DNA of 50,626 nucleotides from Gemmatimonadota bacterium (GTDB lineage: Bacteria; Gemmatimonadota; Gemmatimonadetes; Palauibacterales; Palauibacteraceae). The notes under the pieces are model-generated. The model searched no databases. It was given only the letters and a program-made list of their open reading frames with translations, and had not been told where the DNA came from. Each line of letters opens with the position of its first letter. Position 1 is the first letter of the stretch. The position numbers and the translations under genes were made by a program. The DNA lies in NCBI GenBank assembly GCA_023554245.1, contig JAMJQL010000011.1, forward strand, positions 1 to 50,626. Reading direction: 5' to 3'. This document shows, piece after piece, positions 32,588-40,964 of this stretch.

Positions 32588-33879
32588 GCCGGCCCCTGTA
32601 TATCGAAGGCGGCAGGGTCGTCGATCCGTCGCAAGACATCGACGACCTCGCGGCCGTGCTCGTGGTGGACGGACGGATCGAGGCCGTCGGCGCTGACATT
32701 TCGAAGCCCGACGATGCCGAGACGCTGGATGCGACCGGTCTGACGATCTCGCCCGGGCTCATAGACGTGCATGTCCACTTGCGGGAGCCGGGCGGCGAGC
32801 ACAAGGAGGACATCGCGACCGGTTCGAAGGCCGCGATAGCGGGAGGATTCACGACGATCTGGGCGATGCCGAACACGGATCCCCCGATCGACGATCCGGC
32901 GGCGGTCGGCTACGTGCGCGCGGCCGGGCGCGCGGTCCGGGCCTCTCGCGTGATGCCGATCGGTGCGGCCTCGATCGGCCAGCAGGGCGAGAAGATGACC
33001 GAGATCGGCGAGCTCGTGCATGCTGGCGCCGTCGCGGTTTCGGATGACGGGCACCCGGTACGGAATTCGGGCCTGATGCGACGGCTCCTGGAGTACACGC
33101 AGACCTTCGACATTCCCGTGCTGCAGCATGCCGAGGACCCGGGACTCACGCACGGCGGCGTGATGAACGAAGGCAGGGTGGCGACCGAGCTGGGGCTCCG
33201 GGGCATTCCAAATGCAGCTGAAGCGGCGATGGTCGCACGCGATGTGCTGCTCAGTGAATTGACGGGTGGACACCTGCACGTGTGCCATGTTTCGGCCCGG
33301 CAGTCGGTCGATCATCTGCGCTGGGCAAAGGACCGGGGTCTGGCGGTGACATCAGAGGTCACCCCGCATCATCTGATTCTCACCGAGGAACTGGTCCGCG
33401 GATACAACACCCAGGCCAAAGTGAACCCTCCGCTCAGGCTGGAGGAGGACGTCGTCGCGGTGCGAGAGGCCCTCGTCGAGGGAGTGATCGACGTAATCGC
33501 GACCGATCACGCACCTCATCACTACGACGAGAAGGAGCGTGAATTCGACGACGCTCCGTTCGGAATCAACGGTCTCGAAACCGCCTTCGGGCTCTGCATG
33601 CAAGCCCTCGTGGATCCCGGATACATGACGTTGTCCGGCCTGATCGACCGTATGTCGTGCGGGCCCGCGCGGATCATGGGACTGCCCACCGGATCGTTGC
33701 GACGGGGGGCGCCTGCGGACATTGTGCTCTACGCACCCGAGGAGAAGTGGATCGTGGATCCGGCTCGCTTCCACTCGCGAAGCCGGAACACGCCACTGGC
33801 GGGTCGGGAACTGACCGGTCGGATTCAAACGACGATCGTGGGCGGAGAGATTCGCTTCGTTGCGGAGGGGGACGCATGA
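32584..33879 (+). CDS. pyrC: Dihydroorotase
   Basis: A 431-residue amidohydrolase, with its ATG overlapping the pyrB stop. The first metal motif Asp-Val-His63-Val-His65-Leu-Arg-Glu-Pro-Gly matches class I (Aquifex/Bacillus type) dihydroorotases. Further ligands are in His-Ala-Glu-Asp, His-Val-Ser and Ala-Thr-Asp-His-Ala-Pro-His-His. The length also fits class I rather than the shorter E. coli type. It closes carbamoyl-aspartate to dihydroorotate. Class I enzymes can need PyrB for activity or stability, and the two genes overlap here. It overlaps the following coiled-coil gene by ATGA. Confidence 0.96.
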   Translation: MSRPLYIEGGRVVDPSQDIDDLAAVLVVDGRIEAVGADISKPDDAETLDATGLTISPGLIDVHVHLREPGGEHKEDIATGSKAAIAGGFTTIWAMPNTDPPIDDPAAVGYVRAAGRAVRASRVMPIGAASIGQQGEKMTEIGELVHAGAVAVSDDGHPVRNSGLMRRLLEYTQTFDIPVLQHAEDPGLTHGGVMNEGRVATELGLRGIPNAAEAAMVARDVLLSELTGGHLHVCHVSARQSVDHLRWAKDRGLAVTSEVTPHHLILTEELVRGYNTQAKVNPPLRLEEDVVAVREALVEGVIDVIATDHAPHHYDEKEREFDDAPFGINGLETAFGLCMQALVDPGYMTLSGLIDRMSCGPARIMGLPTGSLRRGAPADIVLYAPEEKWIVDPARFHSRSRNTPLAGRELTGRIQTTIVGGEIRFVAEGDA

Positions 33880-34703
33880 ACGCGGAGCAGGAAGGACGGC
33901 TGCTGGTGATACCCGAGGCGATTCGGTCCCTGCTGGATCAACGGGCGCAGTACATGGAGTGGCTGTCCCGGCTGGACGATCTCGGCGGACAATATCGACA
34001 TGAGGTGGCCTCGCGCGTTCGAGCGGACTACAAGGATCGCCTCGTCGGCGTCGAGAACGAGCTGCAGGGCCACCAGGCAGAGCTGGAATCGTCGCTGGCC
34101 GAGCGCCAGGTGCGCCTGGCGGAGCTGGAGCAGCGCCACGACGTCTGTGCGGCCGAGCTCGAGGAGGTGGAGCTGCGGCACCAGGTGGGCGAGTTCGACG
34201 ACGAGGAATGGGAGCGTCGCAAGGCGGAGTACGGTGAGGAGCTGGAGTCGGTGGGCGACGAGCTGGAGCTGGAGCGAGAGGCGGTGGCGGAACTGGGGAC
34301 GGTTCTGGTTCAGGTCACCGCGCCGGCGGAGGCGGCAGCGACGAAGCACGTCGAGCCGGGTGCCTGGAGCGAGCCGGCGTCCGAGGTCGTGCTCGCCGAG
34401 GAGGATGAAGCCCGGGAGGAAGTCCTCGAGGAAGTCCTCGAGGAAGAAGAATCGGGCGCGGAAGCCCGGGACCCGGGACCGGCGGTCGATGAGTCGGTGG
34501 AGGCGCCGTCAGAGGGGCACGTGGTGGAAGAGGAGGCGGCCGAAGAGTCCGGCGGCGATGAGTTCCTGGACGAGCTCGAATTTCTCGAGTCACTCAGCCT
34601 CGATGATCCGGAGAGCTTCGACGCGGTTTCGAAGATGCTCGAAGAGGAAGGCGAGGGTTCCGGCGAGTCGGAAGAATCGACGGACAGGGGAGGCGCGGGC
34701 TGA
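33876..34703 (+). CDS. Acidic coiled-coil protein in the pyr operon
   Basis: A 275-residue protein whose ATG overlaps the pyrC stop. Longer in-frame options lie inside pyrC. The first about 150 residues are a predicted long coiled coil (heptads such as Leu-Ala-Glu-Leu-Glu-Gln-Arg-His and Leu-Glu-Ser-Val-Gly-Asp-Glu-Leu-Glu-Leu-Glu). The rest is a very acidic, low-complexity tail (Glu, Ala, Ser, Gly) that is probably disordered and ends with a short leucine-rich acidic segment (Phe-Leu-Asp-Glu-Leu-Glu-Phe-Leu-Glu-Ser-Leu). There is no signal or membrane helix. Compared with the coiled-coil zinc-ribbon proteins common in bacteria, it lacks the C-terminal CxxC pairs. The role is unknown; cotranslation with pyrC suggests expression under pyrimidine control. 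Confidence 0.75.
   Translation: MNAEQEGRLLVIPEAIRSLLDQRAQYMEWLSRLDDLGGQYRHEVASRVRADYKDRLVGVENELQGHQAELESSLAERQVRLAELEQRHDVCAAELEEVELRHQVGEFDDEEWERRKAEYGEELESVGDELELEREAVAELGTVLVQVTAPAEAAATKHVEPGAWSEPASEVVLAEEDEAREEVLEEVLEEEESGAEARDPGPAVDESVEAPSEGHVVEEEAAEESGGDEFLDELEFLESLSLDDPESFDAVSKMLEEEGEGSGESEESTDRGGAG
34416..34446 (+). repeat. Tandem 12-bp coding repeat
   Basis: GAGGAAGTCCTC occurs twice in tandem (34416-34427, 34428-34439), followed by a partial third copy GAGGAAG. It codes for Glu-Glu-Val-Leu units in the acidic tail of the coiled-coil protein. It is in frame (4 codons per unit), so length variation by slippage would be tolerated. Confidence 0.75.
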
Positions 34704-34773
34704 TCCAGCCCCTCAATCTCGGTCTCCGGACCCGCGGGACCGAGCCGGAGAGTCTGTCTGTGTGTGCCGGATA

Positions 34774-34794
34774 CCGGCCGCAGGACGCGGCCGG
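34774..34794 (-). terminator. Hairpin downstream of rpsT
   Basis: CCGGCCGC (34774-34781) and GCGGCCGG (34787-34794) form a perfect 8-bp stem with a 5-base loop, 4 bases beyond the rpsT stop. It sits between convergent rpsT and the coiled-coil gene. TCTCCGG/CCGGAGA near 34720-34753 could give a second stem. No T-run follows on either strand, so rho-independent action is uncertain. Confidence 0.45.
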
Positions 34795-34798
34795 CGGG

Positions 34799-35056
34799 TC
34801 AGCTCTCGAGACCGCTCACGAAGCGGGCGAGACGCGACTTCCTGCGCGCGGCGGCGTTGGACGGAATCACGCCCTTTCGCGCCGCCCGATCCAGCAGCGA
34901 CGATACGGCGCGGTACTGCTCGGCGGCTTCCTTCGAGTCTTCGGTGGCCAGCAGCGTCTTGATGCGCGTGCGCAGCTCCGAGCGAACCGCCCGGTTGCGA
35001 TCGCGGCGGACGTGCGACTGACGCAGTCTCTTCTTGGCGCTCTTGATATTCGGCAC
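34799..35056 (-). CDS. rpsT: 30S ribosomal protein S20
   Basis: An 85-residue protein, the normal S20 size. The start is a GTG at 35056 (Val/Met-Pro-Asn-Ile-Lys-Ser-Ala-Lys-Lys-Arg), preceded by AAGGA. The longer open frame upstream reads through the promoter and is not S20-like. The typical S20 pattern is clear: a basic N-terminal helix (Arg-Leu-Arg-Gln-Ser, Arg-Asn-Arg-Ala-Val-Arg-Ser), Leu-Arg-Thr-Arg-Ile-Lys-Thr-Leu in the middle, and a C-terminal Lys-Gly-Val-Ile-Pro-Ser-Asn-Ala-Ala-Ala-Arg-Arg-Lys-Ser-Arg-Leu. It binds 16S rRNA early in 30S assembly. In E. coli rpsT is translationally autoregulated and also uses a non-ATG start; a GTG here may serve a similar purpose. Confidence 0.97.
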   Translation of the reverse strand: MPNIKSAKKRLRQSHVRRDRNRAVRSELRTRIKTLLATEDSKEAAEQYRAVSSLLDRAARKGVIPSNAAARRKSRLARFVSGLES

Positions 35057-35099
35057 GGTCGAGATCCTTCGCTGTTCGGTTTTTGCACGGTAATCTTGA

Positions 35100-35128
35100 A
35101 AACTAGTCGATTCAGCAGGTTGAATCAA
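35100..35128 (-). promoter_or_regulatory. Probable rpsT promoter
   Basis: On the minus strand TTGATT (35128-35123) and TAGTTT (35105-35100) are 17 bp apart, about 45 bases before the rpsT GTG. The surrounding bases are AT-rich compared with neighbouring coding sequence. It overlaps the scpA upstream region, so the two genes share this 86-bp spacer. Confidence 0.5.
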
Positions 35129-35142
35129 GAACAGAGAGCCAG

Positions 35143-36024
35143 ATGATCTCAGGCTCCACGAAACCGCAGGCCGGGTCTCCGATCGCAATCGGCGGAGAGT
35201 CGTTCGTCGTGGAACTGGACCGTTTCCAGGGCCCCCTGGATCTGCTTCTGCACCTGATTCGATCGCAGGATATCGACATCCTGGACATTCCGATTGCCCA
35301 CATCACGGGGCAGTTCCTTCGCGCCATCGAGGAGGGACTCGACCGCATGCCGCTGGAGAGGGCAGGGGAGTTCCTCGAAATGTCGGCGACGCTGGTCCGG
35401 ATCAAGGCGCAGATGCTCCTTCCGCGGCCGGAGCGGTACGAATGGGAGGAGGACCCGCGCGCGGAACTGGTGCGCAGACTGCTGGAATACGAGCACTTTC
35501 AGGATGTCGTGCACGTGCTGCAGACTGCCGAGGCTCAGCGCGGCCGCCACATGGCGAAGGGGTACATCGAAGACAGGCCGCCCCCCGTGATCTCGCGTCC
35601 GCAGCTCGAGGTGAGTCTTCGGGACCTGCTCGAGGCCGCGGCCCGTATTCCGGACCCGGTTCCGGTCGCGCAGGTTCGCCCGCCATCGGCCACGGTGACC
35701 GTCGGGGAGAAGGTCTCCCTGCTCAGACGTCTGATCGGCAAGGCGAAACGGGTGGCGCTGGAACGGCTGTTCAAGCCGTGGGGCACCCGGGCGCACGCCG
35801 TGGCGGCACTCCTGGCCGCTCTCGAGTTGGCGAGACAGCAGGTGATTCGTATCGAGCAGACGAAGCCGTTCTCGCCGATCTGGCTGTTTTCGCTCGCGAC
35901 GGGCTCCGATCGGTCCGGGTCAGCAGACACCGGTGCTGACGGGCCCGAGCTCGAATCGAGCAGGGTCGGGTCGGGCATCGAGGAGAACGGGCCGCGTGCA
36001 GCCGGGGCGGAGGAATTATCGTGA
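35143..36024 (+). CDS. scpA: Segregation and condensation protein A
   Basis: A 293-residue kleisin. The N-terminal signature Phe-Gln-Gly-Pro-Leu-Asp-Leu-Leu-Leu-His-Leu-Ile and Ile-Asp-Ile-Leu-Asp-Ile-Pro-Ile-Ala (28-52) is highly characteristic, followed by Phe-Leu-Glu-Met-Ser-Ala-Thr-Leu-Val-Arg-Ile-Lys-Ala-Gln-Met-Leu-Leu-Pro. The C-terminal winged-helix that contacts the SMC head is recognisable up to about 250. The last 35-40 residues (Gly-Ser-Asp-Arg-Ser-Gly onward) are a low-complexity extension. ScpA links Smc and ScpB in chromosome condensation. It is divergent from rpsT and overlaps scpB by GTGA. Confidence 0.95.
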   Translation: MISGSTKPQAGSPIAIGGESFVVELDRFQGPLDLLLHLIRSQDIDILDIPIAHITGQFLRAIEEGLDRMPLERAGEFLEMSATLVRIKAQMLLPRPERYEWEEDPRAELVRRLLEYEHFQDVVHVLQTAEAQRGRHMAKGYIEDRPPPVISRPQLEVSLRDLLEAAARIPDPVPVAQVRPPSATVTVGEKVSLLRRLIGKAKRVALERLFKPWGTRAHAVAALLAALELARQQVIRIEQTKPFSPIWLFSLATGSDRSGSADTGADGPELESSRVGSGIEENGPRAAGAEELS

Positions 36025-36599
36025 GACCGGAACAGATCGTCGAGGCGACACTGTTCGCAAGCCAGACGCCCCTGACACCGGCAGAGCTGGCCAGGGCCGA
36101 CGAGAGCCTCGACGAGACGCAGGTCGAGCGGGCGATCGAGGTACTTCGCGAACGCTACGAAGAGGATGAACGAGCGTTCCAGGTTTACCAGCTGGGGGAT
36201 GGTTTCCAGCTCCTCACGCGACCCGAGTACGCGCCCTACCTGGAACGATTCGATTCGGTTCCGCGCCCACCGCACCTTTCTCCAGCAGCGCTGGAATCAC
36301 TGGCGATCATTGCGTACCGTCAGCCGATCGGCCGGATCGAGATCGAGGATGTCCGTGGCGTCAGTGCGACCTCGGTCCTCAGGACTCTGATCGATTGGGA
36401 GCTGATCCGCGTGGTAGGTCGTGGAGAAGGTCTCGGTCGGCCTCTGCTCTACGGCACGACCGAGCGCTTTCTCGAACATTTCGGGCTTGCGAGCCTCGAG
36501 GATCTGCCGCCTCCGGACGAGCTTCCGGTCGCTCTCGGAGAATCCGAGCCCGATGAAGCCCGGGAGGCCGAGCCGGCAGCGCCCCCCGCGGAACTCTGA
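36021..36599 (+). CDS. scpB: Segregation and condensation protein B
   Basis: A 192-residue protein starting at a GTG overlapping the scpA stop. The typical ScpB segments are present: Ile-Val-Glu-Ala-Thr-Leu-Phe-Ala-Ser (5-13), Phe-Gln-Leu-Leu-Thr-Arg-Pro-Glu-Tyr, Leu-Ser-Pro-Ala-Ala-Leu-Glu-Ser-Leu-Ala-Ile-Ile-Ala-Tyr-Arg-Gln-Pro (87-103) and Asp-Val-Arg-Gly-Val. Two winged-helix domains are expected; it dimerises and binds ScpA. The C-terminal 30 residues are Pro/Glu/Ala-rich and probably disordered. Confidence 0.95.
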   Translation: MRPEQIVEATLFASQTPLTPAELARADESLDETQVERAIEVLRERYEEDERAFQVYQLGDGFQLLTRPEYAPYLERFDSVPRPPHLSPAALESLAIIAYRQPIGRIEIEDVRGVSATSVLRTLIDWELIRVVGRGEGLGRPLLYGTTERFLEHFGLASLEDLPPPDELPVALGESEPDEAREAEPAAPPAEL

Positions 36600-36615
36600 G
36601 AGGCTGGCTCCGCTG

Positions 36616-37329
36616 GTGCGTTTGCACAAGTTTCTGTCCCGGGCGGGAGTCGCCTCGCGGCGTGCGTCGGAGAAGTTGATCGAATCCGGTCGGGTCGCGG
36701 TGGACGGCCGGATCGTGACCGAACTCGGCACGAAGATCGACTCAGAGGCGAGCGTGGTGGAAGTGGACGGGGAGCGGGTTCGGATCGCCGACCCCGAGTG
36801 GGTGCTTCTCAATAAACCGCCGCTGGTGGTGAGTACTCGTAGCGATCCGCGCGGCCGGAGAACCGTCTACGACCTGCTCGCCCCGGAGCATGCCGGACTG
36901 TTCCACGTCGGCCGGCTGGACACGATGAGCGAGGGCCTGCTGTTGTTCACCAACCAGGGTGACGTCGCACGTGACCTGCTTCACCCGAGTCGCGCCGTGC
37001 CCCGACGCTACGAAGTCCTGGTCGATCCGCCGCTGCCGCAGGACCTCCGCACACGGCTCGAGGCGGGAATCGAGCTGGACGACGGCCCGGCTCGTGCCGA
37101 GCGAGTGAAGGTGCGGAAGACGCGGGACGGCAAGCGGCTGATACTCGAGTTGACCCTGCGAGAGGGACGAAACCGGGAGATCCGCCGGATGATGAAGGTT
37201 CTGAACGTGAGAATCCGACGCCTGCGGCGCGTGAGCTTCGGACCTGTCGACCTCGGCTCGCTCCCTTCGGGCGGCTGGCGGCGTCTGGATCCGGAGGAAA
37301 TCGAAGCGCTGGAAACCACAGCCCGATAG
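36616..37329 (+). CDS. rRNA pseudouridine synthase, RsuA/RluB family
   Basis: A 237-residue protein if started at the GTG at 36616 (Val-Arg-Leu-His-Lys-Phe-Leu-Ser-Arg-Ala-Gly). GAGAGG near 36597 is the nearest purine-rich site. The S4 RNA-binding domain covers about 1-48 (Ala-Ser-Arg-Arg-Ala-Ser-Glu-Lys-Leu-Ile). The catalytic aspartate is Asp102 in Val-Gly-Arg-Leu-Asp-Thr-Met-Ser-Glu-Gly-Leu-Leu. The KPPL/K motif (Leu-Asn-Lys-Pro-Pro-Leu) and the C-terminal Glu-Gly-Arg-Asn-Arg-Glu-Ile-Arg-Arg-Met are intact. RluB modifies 23S U2605 and RsuA 16S U516. The location after scpAB is the usual place for an RluB-like enzyme in many bacteria, but the target base is inferred. Confidence 0.93.
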   Translation: MRLHKFLSRAGVASRRASEKLIESGRVAVDGRIVTELGTKIDSEASVVEVDGERVRIADPEWVLLNKPPLVVSTRSDPRGRRTVYDLLAPEHAGLFHVGRLDTMSEGLLLFTNQGDVARDLLHPSRAVPRRYEVLVDPPLPQDLRTRLEAGIELDDGPARAERVKVRKTRDGKRLILELTLREGRNREIRRMMKVLNVRIRRLRRVSFGPVDLGSLPSGGWRRLDPEEIEALETTAR

Positions 37330-37338
37330 GACGGGACC

Positions 37339-39000
37339 ATGGACATACAGGGCAGGAACATACTCATTCTCGGCGGCTCGGGACTGGTCGGACTCGCCAT
37401 TGCCCGTAAGCTGCTGCCATTGGAGCCCAACCGCGTGGTAATCGCCGCCCTGCGAAGGGACGAGGCCGAGGTGGGTGTCGGGACGCTCGAGAACGAGGGC
37501 CTGGGTTCAAAGGGAGAACTGGTCGCGGAGTGGGGGGACATATTTCTTCGCACGGCGAGGCGAGACGAGTCACGCCGCGAGATGCTGGCGACGGACGAGG
37601 GCCGGGAGGAGATCCTCGACGATCTCTTCGGTCATCTCGGCGAGAAGGAATTCCGGCGCTCCCTCCTGTACGATCTGCTCGTCCGGCACAGTCCGGAGAT
37701 CGTGATCGACTGCGTCAATACGGCCACCGCGATCGCCTACCAGGACCTGTTCCGCTCGGCATCGACGATTCGCGAACTGATTCGGAGTGGAGGCCATCCT
37801 ACGGTAGCCGATATCGAGGCTCATCTCACCACTCTGTACCTGCCCCAGCTGATCCGGCACGTGCAGGTTCTGCTGCACGGCATGCGGAAGGCCGGGTCGC
37901 AGGTCTACCTGAAGGTCGGCACATCGGGAACCGGCGGAATGGGGCTGAACGTGCCGTTCACGCACTCCGAAGAGCGTCCGTCGGCGATGCTGCTCTCGAA
38001 GTCGAGCGTCGCGGGCGCACACTCGGCCCTGCTCTTCCTGATGGGCCGCACGCCCGAGACGCCCGTGGTGAAGGAGGTCAAGCCGACTGCCGCCGTGGGC
38101 TGGAAGAACATCCGGTACGGCCCTGTCCGCAGGGGCGGCAAGCCGATTCCGAGGGTGGATTGTCTTCGTCCGGTGTCGCTCGCTGTCGCCTTCGATGACG
38201 ACACGCCGATCGAGTGCGAGGAATCTGTGGAACCGCTCGAGTCGGTGTACCTCGATGCGGGGGAGAATGGTCTGTTCAGCCTCGGCGAGTACGAGACGAT
38301 CTCCGCGCTCGGGCTCATGGAGGTGATCACGCCCGAGGAGATCGCGGACGCCGTGATCGCGGAAATCCGCGGGCGTCCTACGGGTCGTGACATCGTCGGC
38401 GCCCTGGATGCGGCCACCATGGGTCCCACCTACCGTGGCGGTGCGATGCGCGAGGCGGCGCTCCGGTACATGGAGGAGCTCGAGGAGGCTCACGGAGTTC
38501 GATCGATCGCCTTCGAAATGCTCGGCCCGCCGCGACTGAGCAAGCTCCTGTTCGAAGCGGAGATTCTCAGGCGCCTGTTCGGAGATGTCCGCGCTGCCGC
38601 CGACCTGGACCCCGACGCGACTTCGAAACGGGCGCAGGAGCTTCTCATGGCTGACGGTCGCCTCCGCTCGGACATACTCTCGGTGGGGATTCCCATCCTC
38701 CTTCCTGCGGGGGACGAGGTACTGCGCGGCCCGCGCCTCGCATTCCTGCCCGATACCGACGGCCAACCGCCCGACCCCATATGGGCGAATCGCGGCTGGG
38801 TCGACCTGCGAGCCGGGTCCTGGGAGCGCTGGCGGGATCGCTGTGTCAGCTACGTCGAACGAGTTCTCGAGGCGCCCGGCGCCGAGCACGGCTCGGGTTC
38901 GGACCTTGACGTACGCGCCCGAGGCGGCGAGATCCGACCAGGATCACTGGCGGCCTACGTATTCCGATACGAAGACGAGGGCGAGAGGATGAAGCGTTGA
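37339..39000 (+). CDS. Large NAD(P)-binding Rossmann protein of unknown function
   Basis: A 553-residue protein starting at an ATG 9 bases after the pseudouridine synthase stop. The N-terminus is a dinucleotide fold (Ile-Leu-Ile-Leu-Gly-Gly-Ser-Gly-Leu-Val-Gly, 8-18) of the epimerase/SDR type. A later segment has Val-Tyr-Leu-Lys-Val-Gly-Thr-Ser-Gly-Thr-Gly-Gly-Met-Gly-Leu-Asn (about 194-209) and Ser-Lys-Ser-Ser-Val-Ala-Gly-Ala-His-Ser, which looks like an active-site region. The canonical Tyr-x-x-x-Lys of SDR enzymes was not located. Extra roughly 250 residues follow. There is no signal peptide. It directly precedes the MoxR/Bat operon with a TGATG overlap, so it may be expressed with it. The reaction is not recognised; an oxidoreductase or epimerase of a large cofactor or sugar is only a guess. 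Confidence 0.75.
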   Translation: MDIQGRNILILGGSGLVGLAIARKLLPLEPNRVVIAALRRDEAEVGVGTLENEGLGSKGELVAEWGDIFLRTARRDESRREMLATDEGREEILDDLFGHLGEKEFRRSLLYDLLVRHSPEIVIDCVNTATAIAYQDLFRSASTIRELIRSGGHPTVADIEAHLTTLYLPQLIRHVQVLLHGMRKAGSQVYLKVGTSGTGGMGLNVPFTHSEERPSAMLLSKSSVAGAHSALLFLMGRTPETPVVKEVKPTAAVGWKNIRYGPVRRGGKPIPRVDCLRPVSLAVAFDDDTPIECEESVEPLESVYLDAGENGLFSLGEYETISALGLMEVITPEEIADAVIAEIRGRPTGRDIVGALDAATMGPTYRGGAMREAALRYMEELEEAHGVRSIAFEMLGPPRLSKLLFEAEILRRLFGDVRAAADLDPDATSKRAQELLMADGRLRSDILSVGIPILLPAGDEVLRGPRLAFLPDTDGQPPDPIWANRGWVDLRAGSWERWRDRCVSYVERVLEAPGAEHGSGSDLDVRARGGEIRPGSLAAYVFRYEDEGERMKR

Positions 39001-40022
39001 TGACGGGTGCAGCGGGAGGTGCGGGCGCTGCCGTGAGCGAGGCGGAACTCGAACGCCGGGGTGACGAGCTCCGCGACGCGAGCGAGGTCTTCGGGCGAAT
39101 CCAGACTGCGGTCGGATCCCGGGTCGTGGGGCAGAACGAGATGATGGAGCGGCTGCTGGTCGGGCTTCTCACCGGTGGGCACGTGTTGCTCGAGGGGGTG
39201 CCGGGGCTCGCCAAGACGCTCGCGGTTCGCACCCTGGCCGACGCCATTCACACGACATTTCGTCGCATCCAGTTCACACCCGACCTGCTGCCCGCCGACC
39301 TGATCGGGACCCTGATCTGGGATGAATCACAACGCGAGTTCGTGCCCAAGAAGGGGCCGATCTTCGCCAACCTCGTGCTGGCCGATGAGGTCAATCGCGC
39401 ACCGGCGAAGGTCCAGTCGGCGCTGCTCGAGGCGATGCAGGAACGTCAGGTGACGATCGGCGAGGCCAGTTGGCCGGTTCCCGTGCCGTTTCTCGTGCTC
39501 GCGACGCAGAACCCGATCGAGCACGAGGGCACGTACCCGTTGCCGGAAGCGCAGGTAGACCGCTTCATGCTGAAGATCCGGGTCGACTACCCGGACAGGG
39601 AAGAAGAGCGGGAGATACTCCGGCGAGTCACGACAGACGATCTGGCGCCCATCGCAGCGGTGGCGACTCCGGATGAGATCCTCGCCGCGCGTTCGATGCT
39701 CCCGCAGATCCGGCTCGACGAACGGGTGGAGAACTACATCCTGGACCTCGTCCGCGCTACGCGGGAAGCGGGCTCGATCGACCCCGAGCTGGGCCGCTGG
39801 GTGGAGTACGGAGCCTCTCCTCGCGCCTCGATCTTTCTGGGCCGGACTGCCCGGGCCCATGCGTTTCTCGACGGGCGTCCGTTCACGGTGCCGGAGGACG
39901 TGCAGGCTTTCGCGCTGGATGTGCTCCGCCACCGGATCATGCTCACCTTCGAGGCCGAGGCGGAACTGGTCACTTCCGAGCAGATCGTGGAGCGAATCCT
40001 GGCGGCCGTTCCCGTTCCCTGA
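39000..40022 (+). CDS. MoxR family AAA+ ATPase
   Basis: A 340-residue protein; the ATG overlaps the preceding TGA (TGATG, 38998-39002). A TTG one codon earlier is the only other option. Walker A is Gly-Val-Pro-Gly-Leu-Ala-Lys-Thr (66-73), Walker B Leu-Val-Leu-Ala-Asp-Glu (125-130), then Val-Asn-Arg-Ala-Pro-Ala-Lys-Val-Gln-Ser-Ala-Leu-Leu-Glu-Ala-Met, and sensor 1 is in Leu-Ala-Thr-Gln-Asn-Pro-Ile. MoxR ATPases act as chaperones for metal insertion or complex assembly together with VWA-domain partners. Here the partner genes follow immediately, the canonical MoxR-DUF58-VWA operon. Confidence 0.95.
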   Translation: MTGAAGGAGAAVSEAELERRGDELRDASEVFGRIQTAVGSRVVGQNEMMERLLVGLLTGGHVLLEGVPGLAKTLAVRTLADAIHTTFRRIQFTPDLLPADLIGTLIWDESQREFVPKKGPIFANLVLADEVNRAPAKVQSALLEAMQERQVTIGEASWPVPVPFLVLATQNPIEHEGTYPLPEAQVDRFMLKIRVDYPDREEEREILRRVTTDDLAPIAAVATPDEILAARSMLPQIRLDERVENYILDLVRATREAGSIDPELGRWVEYGASPRASIFLGRTARAHAFLDGRPFTVPEDVQAFALDVLRHRIMLTFEAEAELVTSEQIVERILAAVPVP

Positions 40023-40948
40023 TGCCGGTGTTCTCCTTTCAGCGGCGCAAGCGACCGGTGCGCCGGACGATTCCGATTCCCGATGCCACGGACGTTCGTC
40101 GACTCGAAATCCGGGCGCGGAAGCTGATGGAGAATCGGGCTCTCGGCGCGTACGATTCCGTGTTTCGCGGTCACGGCGTCGAGTTCGCCGAAGTTCGCGC
40201 GTACCAGCCCGGCGATCCGTTTCAGGCGATCGACTGGAAGGTGACGGCTCGCATGGGTCGTCCGTTCGTGAAGCGGTTCGTGGAAGAGCGGGAGCTCAGC
40301 GTCCTGATCGCCGTGGACGTGTCGGGGTCGCTGGAGACGGGGACTCGTGGGAATACCAAGCGCCAGCTCGCCCTCGAGGTAGCGGCTTTGCTCGGTCTGG
40401 CGGCGACCCGCAACAATGACCGGGTGGGCCTGCTGCTGTTCAGCGATCGGCTGGAACGTTGGATTCGCCCGCGCCGCGGACGGGGCAGGCTGAGGCAGCT
40501 GCTCCACGTGCTCGTAACTCAGGTGCCTGCCGGACGGGGCACCGACCTGGGCCTGGCGTTTCGCACCCTCGTGCGGGCGTTGAATACCCGGTCACTCGTG
40601 TTCGTCATCTCCGACTTCCGGGACGCCGATTTTCATCGAGAGCTGGCCGTGGCCGGCAAGAAGCACGATGTAGTCGGCATTCAGCTGGATGACCTTTCCG
40701 AACGGAAACCTCCCCCGGCGGGCATCGTCGAGGTAGTGGACCCCGAGACCGGTCGCACCGGCCTGATCGACCTCGCCAGCGCCGGGGTCCGGGAGGAGAT
40801 CGAGCGAACGGCCGCCGAACGGGAGGCGCGACTCGCCGAAATGTTCATGCGTGCCGGTTGCGACAGGGTCGTGCTCCGCACCGACCAGTCCTTTGCGGCC
40901 GACCTGGCGAGCTTCTTCGCGAAGCGCGCGCGGGCGCGCCTGCATTGA
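40022..40948 (+). CDS. DUF58 domain protein (VWA-like partner of MoxR)
   Basis: A 308-residue protein, starting in a TGATG overlap. The DUF58 core Tyr-Gln-Pro-Gly-Asp-Pro-Phe-Gln-Ala-Ile-Asp-Trp-Lys-Val-Thr-Ala-Arg (about 61-77) is intact. A von Willebrand A-like strand with a MIDAS-like Val-Asp-Val-Ser-Gly-Ser (about 98-103) follows. No N-terminal membrane helices are seen, so it is the short, soluble DUF58 form. DUF58 proteins are always linked to MoxR ATPases and are thought to form its substrate-recognition partner, but no biochemical role is settled. Confidence 0.93.
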   Translation: MPVFSFQRRKRPVRRTIPIPDATDVRRLEIRARKLMENRALGAYDSVFRGHGVEFAEVRAYQPGDPFQAIDWKVTARMGRPFVKRFVEERELSVLIAVDVSGSLETGTRGNTKRQLALEVAALLGLAATRNNDRVGLLLFSDRLERWIRPRRGRGRLRQLLHVLVTQVPAGRGTDLGLAFRTLVRALNTRSLVFVISDFRDADFHRELAVAGKKHDVVGIQLDDLSERKPPPAGIVEVVDPETGRTGLIDLASAGVREEIERTAAEREARLAEMFMRAGCDRVVLRTDQSFAADLASFFAKRARARLH

Positions 40949-40964
40949 AGTCTCGGCGTCGCTG

